The position numbers and the translations under genes were made by a program. DNA of 64,000 nt from Verrucomicrobiota bacterium (GTDB taxonomy: Bacteria; Verrucomicrobiota; Verrucomicrobiia; Limisphaerales; UBA11320), in contig JACQFQ010000043.1 in the NCBI GenBank assembly GCA_016199985.1, positions 217,922 through 281,921 on the forward strand. Reading direction: 5' to 3'. The notes under the pieces are model-generated. The model saw only the letters and a program-made list of their open reading frames with translations. It was not told the DNA's origin and did no database searches. How positions within the stretch are numbered: the stretch's first letter is position 1; every line of letters begins with the position of its first letter. Below are positions 1-8,700 of this stretch, in pieces.

Positions 1-2476
1 CGGCGTTCACATCCCAGGTATGCCCGCGCAAGCGCTTGACCAACCGCCGAGTCTCCACGCCCCAGATTTCCACTTCCTGGCTCAACATCGCGACGGCCAG
101 CCATCGTCCGTCGGGCGAGAACGCCACTGACCGGGCGTAGTCGCCCGTGGCTCCGCGCAGGGTCGAGTGACTGAAGTCGTTGAGGTTCCACAAGGTGACG
201 TCTCCATACCGGTTCCCGATGGCGAGGAGATTGCCATCCGGTGAAAAAGCCATGCCCAACACCTGCCGCTGGTTGCCGAGAACATGCAGCTTCTGTCCGG
301 AATCCACCTCCCAGAGAATCACCGACTGGCCTGACTGCCAGTACCCGCTGTTCGCGGTGGCGAGGCGTTTGCCGTCGCGCGAGAAAGCCATCCGGTCACC
401 CGCTTCCGGAAGCATTCGGACCTCTTTCCTGGAATTAATATCCACGAGGTGAACGTTGCTGCCGCGTTGCCCCCACCAATCGCCTCCCATCCCAACGGCC
501 AGGAGTGGACTGGTGGGCGAGCAGGCCACGCGCGCCGAGACAAAATTGGTGAGGGTGAAGAGGAGCCGTCCATCCCGCACATCCCAGAAGCGGACGGGGC
601 TGCGAAGCCCAGCGACGGCGAGCCCATTTCCGTCATGGGAGAACGCGACGGAAACGTTAAAATCGGCGCCGTTCGTAAAAATGCTCTTCACTTCTCCCGT
701 GCCGGCGCGCAGCAGTTTCACCGTCCGATCCGAGCTGGCCGCCGCCATCAGTCCGCCGTCGCGCGACCACGCCATGTCAATGATCTGGCCGTTGATGGGA
801 TACATGTTTAACTGCTGGCCGGCGCTCAACTGCCACAGGTAGCGCCATTCAAAGCCGCGCAATTCCTCCAGCCCTTCACGGGGAAAGTATTCGCGCAGGA
901 AATTGCGGGCGTTGCCGTAGCTGCCTTTTTCAATCTCGGCCGTGGCCACAAACATGTTTGCGGCATACTGGCTGCGCCGGGATTTAACCGCGGCGGCGTT
1001 GGCCTTTTCGGCGTTGGCCTCGGCGCGCCGGCGCTCGGTCTCGGCCTGGGCGCGCTGCAATTTCTCCCCGTCCAACGCTTTGACTGCCACGCCGCGCAAT
1101 GTGCTCTGCTCCCGTTCCGCACGAGTGGCTCTTACGGCCTGCCAAACGCTCACAAGAATTCCGAGTACCAACGCCGCCACGACCGCACCTGCGGCGGTGA
1201 ACACCAGTTTGTTCCGGCGAAATGCTTTCTGGAAGCGATAGGCCGTCGAGGGCGGGCGCGCGACCACGGGTTCGTTGCCCAGGTGCCGCTTGAGGTCGGC
1301 GGCAAGGCCGTTGGCGGTGTCGTAACGGCGCTGGCGATCCTTCTCCAGACACTTCATCACAATCCAGTCGAGATCGCCTTTCAACTGGTGCAGCAACTTT
1401 GAGGTGTCGGCGGAGCGGCGCTTGGCCGTGGTCGTGAGTAGATCGGCGCCGAGCGTCGCCAGGCGCGTGCTGGGGCGTTGCGGCTCTTTCTCCCGGATCG
1501 TCTTGCGCATCGCGTCGATGCCCGAGGCCATCAGTTCCTTCGCATCGAACGGCGTGCTGCCGGCCAGCAGTTCGTAAAGCAACACGCCCAGGCTGTAGAT
1601 GTCGCTGCGCGTGTCGATGTCCAGGCCGCTCATCTCCGCCTGCTCCGGACTCATGTAGGCCGGCGTGCCGATGAACTGGTGCAATTGCGTGTAAACCGTG
1701 TTGTCCGTCAGCCGGCCCTCGGTTGCCTTGGCGATGCCGAAATCAATCACCTTGGGCACCGGCACGCCGTCGTGCAGCGTGACGAGGATGTTCGACGGCT
1801 TGATGTCCCGGTGGATGATCCCCTTCTGATGGGCGTGCTGGATGGCCTGGCAAACTTTGATGAACAGATCGAGGCGTTCCTTGGTGCTGAGATTGGCCTG
1901 ATCGCAGTAGTCGGTGATCTTGATGCCACGGACCAACTCCATCACGAAGTAGGGGCGGCCCACGTCGGTCGTTCCCGCATCGAGCACCTTGGCGATGTTC
2001 GGATGGTCCATCATCGCCAACGCCTGCCGCTCAGCCTCGAACCGGGCGACCACCTGCTTGGTGTCCATGCCCAGCTTGATGACCTTCAAGGCCACCCGCC
2101 GCCGCACGGGCTCGGTTTGTTCCGCGACATACACCACGCCGCAACCGCCTTCGCCGACGCGCTCGAGCAGCTTGTAACGCCCGAGCATCTGGCCCACGGC
2201 TTCGTCGGGCGCATCGGCAAGGTCGAGCTTGATGGTGGGCCGGGCTTGTCGCGCCGAAGCGTCTTCGCGAAGGCGGACGGCTTCGGCCAGCGTTGCCAGC
2301 GGTGTTTCCGGTTGCTCGTGCGCGGCGAGCAGGGCGTCCAACCGCTGGCGGAGGGCGCCGTCCGCGCCGCACACGGCCTGAAGGAATGCCGCGCGTTCGG
2401 CGACGGGCTTCTCAACGGCCAGCGCGAACAACGCGGCTTCACGTTCCTGGGGCGAAGGCATGGCTGAATTGTTCAT
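1..2476 (-). CDS. Ser/Thr protein kinase with C-terminal WD40 repeats (3'-truncated by window edge)
   Basis: The reading frame runs leftward off the window with no stop, giving at least 825 codons. An acidic helical N-terminus (about residues 1-90) precedes a Hanks-type kinase domain (about 95-370). The Gly-rich loop GEGGCGVVY, the VALKV lysine, the catalytic loop HRDIKPSN, the DFG segment VIDFGIA and GTPAYMSPEQ are all visible. One membrane helix follows near residue 420 (LVFTAAGAVVAALVLGILVS), then a charged coiled region and WD40-like repeats from about residue 545 (recurring VAFSHDG, MAFSPDG, VAFSPDG). Known for the family: membrane-anchored kinases phosphorylate cytosolic targets while the repeat domain recruits partners. 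I chose the ATG at 2476, which adds MNNSA before the ATG at 2461, because homologous kinases I know often start this way. Substrate unknown. The nearby ECF sigma factor suggests a joint signalling role (inference). Confidence 0.93.
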   Translation of the reverse strand, partial: MNNSAMPSPQEREAALFALAVEKPVAERAAFLQAVCGADGALRQRLDALLAAHEQPETPLATLAEAVRLREDASARQARPTIKLDLADAPDEAVGQMLGRYKLLERVGEGGCGVVYVAEQTEPVRRRVALKVIKLGMDTKQVVARFEAERQALAMMDHPNIAKVLDAGTTDVGRPYFVMELVRGIKITDYCDQANLSTKERLDLFIKVCQAIQHAHQKGIIHRDIKPSNILVTLHDGVPVPKVIDFGIAKATEGRLTDNTVYTQLHQFIGTPAYMSPEQAEMSGLDIDTRSDIYSLGVLLYELLAGSTPFDAKELMASGIDAMRKTIREKEPQRPSTRLATLGADLLTTTAKRRSADTSKLLHQLKGDLDWIVMKCLEKDRQRRYDTANGLAADLKRHLGNEPVVARPPSTAYRFQKAFRRNKLVFTAAGAVVAALVLGILVSVWQAVRATRAEREQSTLRGVAVKALDGEKLQRAQAETERRRAEANAEKANAAAVKSRRSQYAANMFVATAEIEKGSYGNARNFLREYFPREGLEELRGFEWRYLWQLSAGQQLNMYPINGQIIDMAWSRDGGLMAAASSDRTVKLLRAGTGEVKSIFTNGADFNVSVAFSHDGNGLAVAGLRSPVRFWDVRDGRLLFTLTNFVSARVACSPTSPLLAVGMGGDWWGQRGSNVHLVDINSRKEVRMLPEAGDRMAFSRDGKRLATANSGYWQSGQSVILWEVDSGQKLHVLGNQRQVLGMAFSPDGNLLAIGNRYGDVTLWNLNDFSHSTLRGATGDYARSVAFSPDGRWLAVAMLSQEVEIWGVETRRLVKRLRGHTWDVNA

Positions 2477-2481
2477 CTACT

Positions 2482-2557
2482 TCTACATGCGCAAATGGCG
2501 GGCCGAAAGTATTGCCATTTCTCCACATACTTTTGGCGATCGGTTTGCGCATGTAGA
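2482..2557. repeat. Nested inverted repeat between divergent kinase and zinc-ribbon genes
   Basis: A perfect 14-bp inverted repeat, TCTACATGCGCAAA at 2482-2495 and its exact complement at 2544-2557, brackets two shorter dyads: AAATGGC with GCCATTT, and AAAGTAT with ATACTTT. It begins 5 nt upstream of the kinase start and ends 10 nt before the zinc-ribbon start. It could be a shared operator for divergent promoters, a cruciform or RNA hairpin, or a tiny non-autonomous mobile element. The sequence alone does not decide between these. Confidence 0.75.
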
Positions 2558-2567
2558 GGTGAAGACC

Positions 2568-2771
2568 ATGAACGAATTCAAATTCTACTGCTCTCAATGC
2601 GACCAGCCGTTGAAATGTGACCCCTGCTTCGCGGGCCGGCAGATTCAATGTCCGGGATGCAATCACCTCATCCGAATCCCCAGCCCGCCGCCCGGCGCCG
2701 GCTTCACCCATGTCGAGCCGCAATCCGGCCACACCTGGGACACGCATCCGCCCAAGGGCCAAAAAGGCTGA
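2568..2771 (+). CDS. Small zinc-ribbon protein
   Basis: A 67-residue protein with two CxxC knuckles: CSQC near residues 8-11 and CPGC near 29-32, with two more cysteines in between. It ends in a Pro/Gly-rich tail, and short zinc-ribbon domains of this kind are frequent in Verrucomicrobiota, often fused to larger proteins. An RBS-like GAGGTGAAG lies just upstream of the ATG. It is divergent from the kinase and convergent with the ECF sigma gene, whose stop lies 6 bp away. A metal-binding or nucleic-acid/protein-interaction role is likely; the specific function is not known. An upstream in-frame ATG at 2460 would add 36 residues, but these lie in the inverted repeat and look non-coding. Confidence 0.6.
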   Translation: MNEFKFYCSQCDQPLKCDPCFAGRQIQCPGCNHLIRIPSPPPGAGFTHVEPQSGHTWDTHPPKGQKG

Positions 2772-2777
2772 AGCGGT

Positions 2778-3392
2778 TCACTGGCTGCGCAACTCGACTG
2801 TGAGCCAGGCGCGGGCGTAAGCCCACCATTGCTTGGCTGTGGGCACCGCGATGCCGAGCGCGGTCGCCGCCTCGTCGAAACCCATTCCGACGAAATAACG
2901 CAGCTTCACCAACTCGGCCTTGCGCGGATCGAGGACCGTGAATTTCTCCAGAGCCTCGTTCACCGCGATCAACTGGTCGTCATCCGCCACCGGAGAAGGG
3001 ATCTCGATTTCATCCAGATCAACCATCGCCGCGCCAGCGCCCCGCTTCGCGGCAATCCTGCGTCGGGCGCGCTCAATGAGAATGCGGCGCATGGCCTCGG
3101 CCGCCGCGCCGAAGAAGTGGGCGCGATTCTGAAACGATGGAGCGTCGCCGCCACCCAGCCGCAGCCAGGCTTCGTGAACGAGCGCGGTGGGTTGCAGGGT
3201 GTGGCTGGCCGCTTCGTTGGCCATCTTCCGCGCCGCCACACGGCGGAGTTCTTCATAAACGATAGGGAGAAGTTCGGCGGCGGCTTTTGGATCGCCGTGT
3301 TCCACCCGTTCCAAAATATGAGTGAACTCGCTCAAGTCTTCAGAATAGGGAAGCGACGATGGGTGACAACCTCGAACGCACTCACGTTGCAA
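2778..3392 (-). CDS. ECF-type RNA polymerase sigma factor
   Basis: A 204-residue sigma-70 family protein of the ECF subgroup common in Planctomycetes and Verrucomicrobia. Region 2 lies about residues 35-110 (LPIVYEELRRVAARKMAN, then TALVHEAWLRL and RAHFFGAAAEAMRRI). Region 4 lies about 150-200 (KAELVKLRYFVGMGFDEAA, then a helix-turn-helix). It would redirect RNA polymerase to a dedicated promoter set. No anti-sigma factor lies beside it; members of this subgroup are often genetically linked to Ser/Thr kinases, as here. The first 20 residues are atypical, and a TTG at 3335 (LSEFTHILE) is the more usual start for this family. Confidence 0.9.
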   Translation of the reverse strand: MQRECVRGCHPSSLPYSEDLSEFTHILERVEHGDPKAAAELLPIVYEELRRVAARKMANEAASHTLQPTALVHEAWLRLGGGDAPSFQNRAHFFGAAAEAMRRILIERARRRIAAKRGAGAAMVDLDEIEIPSPVADDDQLIAVNEALEKFTVLDPRKAELVKLRYFVGMGFDEAATALGIAVPTAKQWWAYARAWLTVELRSQ

Positions 3393-3517
3393 CCGAAAGT
3401 TCGTGGCAATGTTTTAAGGTCGCCGCATCGTCGCCTGGAATAAAAGTGAAAGCGACGTGAGGCAATTACCGCGATCTTGCTGGTCCATTGACTTGCGCTG
3501 CGTCGTAGTCGTCAGGC

Positions 3518-3544
3518 AAAGCCCGCCTTCGCTTGCTGGGCTTT
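3518..3544. terminator. Hairpin terminator downstream of tRNA-like remnant
   Basis: A stem AAAGCCC / GGGCTTT with a 13-nt loop, followed by T residues on the + strand and preceded by A residues, so it can act in either direction. A second 9-bp hairpin (CAAATGTCG / CGACATTTG, 3552-3575) lies immediately beyond the CCA end of the tRNA-like remnant. The pair looks like the original downstream flank of a tRNA gene. Confidence 0.55.
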
Positions 3545-3573
3545 TGTGTGGCAAATGTCGCGGGAGCGACATT

Positions 3574-3601
3574 TGGAGCGGATGACGGGAATCGAACGCT
3601 C
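3574..3601 (-). other. 3' end remnant of a tRNA (Gly-like), candidate old attachment site
   Basis: Read on the minus strand, a T-loop TTCGATT, a T-stem 3' half CCCGT, an acceptor strand CATCCGC, a U73-type discriminator and CCA are present. The T-stem 5' half is mismatched (GAGCG) and no tRNA body precedes it, so this is not a functional tRNA. U73 and the acceptor sequence fit tRNA-Gly. It resembles the fragment beside the integrase at 39052-39079. Such 3' fragments are the usual scar of integration into a tRNA gene. Confidence 0.5.
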
Positions 3602-3872
3602 GTAACACGTTACCTTGCCATCGTCGTCCTGTAGCACCTGGTTATACCGCGCCCGCCGCCGACTCCCCGCGCCCGGCTTTCTGAAACAACAACGCCGACC
3701 CGGCAAACAGAATCGCGCAAAACGCATTCCCGCCAAACCCCCGCGATTAATGCCGGGCTCTTCCAGAGGCTCCTGCGGCGGCCATCGCCGTCATTCGTCC
3801 TTCCTGCCACCGTCTTGTCCGCGCGCGTGTTTGTGCTCATAGGCTTTCCAAAGCGCCTCTTGAGCGGATCGC
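3602..3872. other. Region without a convincing gene
   Basis: Nothing here looks like an intact gene. On the minus strand one frame encodes a short hydrophobic stretch (NAFCAILFAGSALLFQKAG, around 3660-3740) ending at a stop, while its continuation upstream lies in another frame. This could be a frameshifted remnant of a small membrane protein. Confidence 0.35.
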
Positions 3873-4380
3873 TCACAAGGTCGCGCCGACCTTCCATTCG
3901 TTGCCAATGCGTTGCACTTTCTTTCCGACAGTTCCAGTTTCGCCCTTCTCGCCCTCCATCTGCAGCCTCAGAATGACCTCGCTGTCCGAGAGAGTTTCTT
4001 TGTTCAAAATGCGGATCCTTTTGGCCGAGCCGAATTGGTTGGAAATGCTATTGCGGAATTGAGCCTCGTCGGACAACCCCTGACGCCGCCACCTCAGTCG
4101 CACGCGAGACTGCTGTTCCGGCGACAGGCTGTTAAGAAATCCTTCCAGATCGCTGTTCACGGCCGCCCAGACGAACGATACCAACGCGGATTCGGGAGTG
4201 GCGTAGCCTCTGAACGCCCAGCTTTCCCTCGGAAAATCGTTCTCGCTTGCCGCGATGGCGAGAATCGGCGCCGCCCGCTGGTTTAGGACCGAAAGTGTTC
4301 GCGCGTTTTCTTTGCGCAGTTTGGCTTGATGCTGAATCACCAAGGGCGCGGCGACGCTGACTGCAATAAGGGTGCGACGG
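3873..4380 (-). pseudogene. C-terminal fragment of a conserved Verrucomicrobial protein (NTF2/DUF4878-like)
   Basis: The 3' part of an open frame encodes a hydrophobic segment (AVSVAAPLVIQHQ) and a compact domain beginning near WAFRGYATPESALVSFVWA and ending in WKVGATL. This pattern (aromatic/TPE-A-L start, conserved basic middle) recalls small NTF2-like or DUF4878-like domains found in Verrucomicrobial proteins linked to sigma factors. The N-terminal half is missing: just upstream, at about 4380, the sequence becomes the tail of an unrelated adhesin-like fragment. The open frame formally runs to 4490, but that extension is the other gene read out of frame. Called a pseudogene because of the missing start. 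Confidence 0.55.
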
Positions 4381-5687
4381 GGTTCAAATTGCTGAGCGTG
4401 GCGCTGACGGGTATGCCGATCGTGCCGTTGCCGACGTTCGTGACCGCAGTGCTGGAACCATACTCGGGCGTGGAGCCCCAGTCGAACCACGCGCCGGTGG
4501 TCTGCCCTTCCGGGTCAACCCAGCCATTGAGGGTCGCGAACGTTGATTTGACCGTGTCGGCAAAGAGCGGGGTGAGGAGAGGTAATCCGAGAGGCTCACC
4601 GGCGCGGGCAGCGTGAGTGAGAGGCTTGCGGAGACATTGCCGGTCAACGTGATGGTCGAGTCGGCGGGAACACTCAAGGCGAGGTTTCGGCCAATGGTCG
4701 AGGCCCCCAGGATAAGCGGGATGGCATTGACGAGGGAGACGTCAGAGGTTGGGGGGGAGCTGGCAAGATCTACACGGTTGGAGAACTGGTTGGCCTGAGT
4801 CAGCGAAGTCGAACCGCCGGTAAACGACGCCGTCCTGCCAACACTCAATATCCCCACTTGAGCGATCGGACCGCTCGAGGTGACAACAAGGTCGCGGCCG
4901 ATGCTGGAGGCGCCCATTACGGTTGATCGGGCATTGGAGAGCGAGACGTCGTAGGGTCCGCCAGTATTGAAGCTGGCAGCGCCAACGAATTGATTGCCTT
5001 GCGTCAAAAGAATATTACCCACGGCGCTGAATGAGGATGTTCCCGGCACGACCAGAGGGCCAGACTGAGAGATGGCCCCGTTCGCGATGAGGATTAGATT
5101 TGCTCCGATCGCCGAAAAGCCAAGTTGCAGTGAAGTCGCGCTCCTGAAAGCCGCATCATTGCGTAGGCCGTTGTTGAACGTCGCCGCCGTCACCTGGTTG
5201 GAGTGCAGGAGGGCGATGGGATTGGCTCCAGCCGTGAATGAGGCAGCCCCGCCCACGTTGAGCGCGCCCGTTTGAGTCATTGCCCCGGCGGAATCGAAGG
5301 TGATTGCGCCTATCAACTGATTGGTTTGCGTGAGGGTGATGCTTGTGCCCGACGACAGCACGGACGCGCCGGGAACGGTCAGCGCGGCGGTTTGTGAAAC
5401 AGGTCCGGATGCGGACACGATGAGATTTCCCCCGCTGCCCAGGGTGATGCTCACTTTGAGCGATACGCTTCCCGCGGCGGTGAACGCGAGCGAAGCCGCC
5501 GATCCTGATGAAACGATGGGGGCCAGTACCGTGATGTCGCCGGGCTGCATGCCCTTGTTGCCAGTGGTGATCATCACCGACACACCGGAGCCAAGCAGCG
5601 CGTTGATATCGGTCGTGGAAACGTTGGCGTCGTTGACTGTTGGTATGAAGATGCCGGCGTTGGTGAAAGACGGGCTTGTCCATTATC
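4381..5687 (-). pseudogene. Broken beta-strand-repeat adhesin with Fn3-like end
   Basis: The frame encodes Ser/Thr/Gly-rich repeats of about 20-25 residues with recurring IGANLILIANG, IGRDLVVTSSG and TQANQF elements, typical of filamentous-haemagglutinin-like secreted proteins. The 5' end is cut by a stop near 5688 with no start codon. Near 4585 the coding frame shifts: the other frame continues as an Fn3-like module (STFATLNGWVDPEGQTTG, then AWFDWGSTPEYGSSTA). At about 4380 the Fn3 part runs into an unrelated gene fragment. At least three lesions (no start, frameshift, fused 3' end) make a functional product unlikely. Confidence 0.7.
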
Positions 5688-5781
5688 AGGAACAGCCCCG
5701 TCAGACCGGGCGCTAGGAATATTTTGCTTATCGCGACGACGCACTTTCTGGCAGGCTCTGCCGAAGCCTCACGCCGTAACT

Positions 5782-8700
5782 ATGAGTACTCAGCTATTCC
5801 ATCTTCGTTCCACCCTGTTGCCGCTCGCTTGCGCGACCTTGCTCGGAGTGCCCTTGACCGTTTCCGCCGCCGTCGTGCAATGGGATTTCAACGGCAACCT
5901 GGCCCCCACGCTGGGCTCGTCTGATCTGGCGCCCGGCTTTGCGGCCCCGGCTGGCGCCGCGGGCGTGTCCTTCACCACCGCCACGATTGCCGGTCAGTCG
6001 GCGCAGGTGGCGTCGTTTACCCGGGGTACGTGGCTGCGCCTGACTCACGGCCTGCCGCCAAACGGCGGCGGTTCGTTCCTGAACAAGTACACGCTCATCA
6101 TGGACGTGATGTTCCCAAGCCGGCCCGCAGGATTGTTTACGGCGCTGTTCCAGACCAGCCCGGTCAACGCCAACGACGCGGAGTGGTTCCTCAATCCAGC
6201 CGGCGCGCTCGGCGTCAGCGGCGTCTACGGCGGCAGCGTCCCCAACGGCGCCTGGCGACGGCTGGCGTTGGTGGTGGACTCCGGGGCGGGCACGGCGACG
6301 AGTTACGTGGATGGGGTGCAAGTTGCGACCACGGGGGGCGCCACGCCGGATGGCCGCTGGTCGCTCTCGGCCACGGCGTTGCTGTTCGCGGATGACACTC
6401 AGGAATCCGCCGCCGGCTTGGTGAATTCCGCGCAATTGCGCGATGAAGCGCTGACGGGACCGGCCATCGCGGCACTGGGAGGTCCGAGCGCGGCGGGTGT
6501 GCCCCCGCCGGTCAGTCCGATCGTGACGACCCTGGCCGACAGCGGCCCCGGGTCGTTGCGTCAGGCCATCCTCGTGGCGTCCGCCCGGCCTGGCGCCGAC
6601 GTGATTACGTTCGCCAGCGGTCTTTCGGGTGGTCTGATCCGGCTCACCAGCGCGCAGTTCGACATCAACGACGTCAGCGGCCCGGTCACGATCACAGCCG
6701 CCGGTTTGCCTGGGGGCGTCACGATCAGCGGCGAGGGCGCGCACCGGGTGTTCCGCATCGCGGCCGGCAGCGTGGTGGCGCTGGATTCGCTGACCGTTTC
6801 CAACGGTCTGGGCACCGCGGGATTCCTGCCGGGCAACGGCGGCGGCGGGGCCTACAGCGAGGGCACACTCATCCTCAACAACTGCGCCTTCGTCCGTAAT
6901 ACTGTCCCGCCGGCCTCCGGTAACATCTCCTTGGGCGGCGCGGTTTCAAGCTATCACGGCACGCTGGCCGTCACCAACTGCACCTTCGCTCTCAATTCGA
7001 TCCAGGCCGCCGCCACGGCCTATGGTGGCGCAATCGTGGCCAACGCCAGCACGCTGCTCTTTCGCCATTGCACCATCGTGAGCAACACCGCCACAGGCGG
7101 CAGCGGCGGGAACGGCGGCGGTATCCTGACCGACGGCGGAAGCGTGCAACTCGGCCATACGATCATCGCCGGCAACATCGGCAGTCTCGCGCCGGATGTG
7201 GGCCTGATCTCCGGAGCCACCGGGACGTCGCAGGGCTACAATCTGCTGGGCAACGGAACCGGTAGCAGCGGTTTTGTCAATGGAGTGAACGGCGATCAGG
7301 TGGGCACGGGCGCGAGTGTGATCAATCCGCGGCTGGGTTCGCTCCAAAACAACGGCGGCCCCACGCCAACGATGGAGTTCTATCCGAACAGTCCAGCCTT
7401 CAACATGGGCAATCCGGCTTTCACGGGTTCGCCGTTGACCGACCAGCGAGGTGTCCCTCGCGTCGTTTGTGGTCGTATCGATATCGGCGCCGTGGAACTT
7501 CGAGACCCCGCCCTGGCCCTTGCGCCGCTGACCAATGGCAGCGTGTGCGTGCCGGGGCAGACCCTGACGTTCCGGCAGGATCTGGTTTACAGCAGCCCAA
7601 GCGCCGTGTTCGTCAATAACTTCAATGGCGCCGTTCCTGCCGGGATGACCCTCACCGGCAACGCCGCCATCGATGGCGGCTACCTCAAGTTGACATCCGC
7701 GTCGCTTGGACAGCAGGGCCGGGCGACGTTGGATGACTTTGCCGCAGGGCAACCCGTCGCCGAGTTCACCGCCACGTTCAAGGCGTCGCTCTTCGGCGGC
7801 ACGACACCACCGGCGGATGGCTTCAGCTTCAGTCTGGCGCCGTCGCCCGCGCCGGATTTCTCGGCGGGCGCAGCGGAGGAGGGGGTGGATGCCGGCCTAT
7901 CCGTTACCTTCGACACTTTCGACAATTTCCGCGGCGAAGCCCCGGCTGTGGGGGTCAAATGGAACGGCGCCTTCATCGCCCAGGTTGCCTTCCAAGCGTC
8001 GCAGTCCCCCGTCCTCGTCGATCCTATCGCCGCCCAACGCAACGTCGTGATCCAACTCCATCCGAACGGCACGCTGGATGTGCGGTACGGCAACGCGGTG
8101 TTGTTCGATCATCTCCCCACGCCTTATGCGCCGATCGCCGGCGGCCAATGGGTGCTCGGCGGGCGCACCGGCGGGCTGTCGGATAACCAGTGGATCGACG
8201 ATTTGCGGATCGAAGTGCCCCCAACGAGTTGCCCGATCGCCTACCAATGGTATAAGGATGACCTGGCGCTGGCCGGAAAGATCACCGAAACCCTGGTGGT
8301 GCCGTCCGCCGGACCAGCCGACTCGGGCGTCTATTGCGTCGTGGCCGCCGGTTGCTGCAACCGGTTGACCAATTGCGTGAGCATCGCGATCGGCTCGGCG
8401 AATCCCGTGGTCGCCAACGTCAATGACAGCGGCGCAGGTTCCCTCCGCAACGCGCTGCTCCTCGCCGCCGCCTGTCCCGGCCCGGACGTAATTACCTTTG
8501 CCCCCGCGCTGAGCGGCCAGGTCATCCGCCTCACCAGCGCGGAATTGCTCATCGACGACGCCAGCGGCCCTTTGACGATCACGGCGACGAACCTCCCGAA
8601 TGGCGTGGTCCTCAGCGGCGAGGGCGCGCGACGGGTGTTCCGGGTGGGGGCTGGCTCGACTGTGACCCTCGACTCGCTGACGATCTCGAATGGCTTTGCG

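Noticed and set aside
1478..2467. 329-codon open frame on the + strand
   Set aside because: It is antisense to the kinase domain; the minus-strand frame carries the kinase motifs in the right order.
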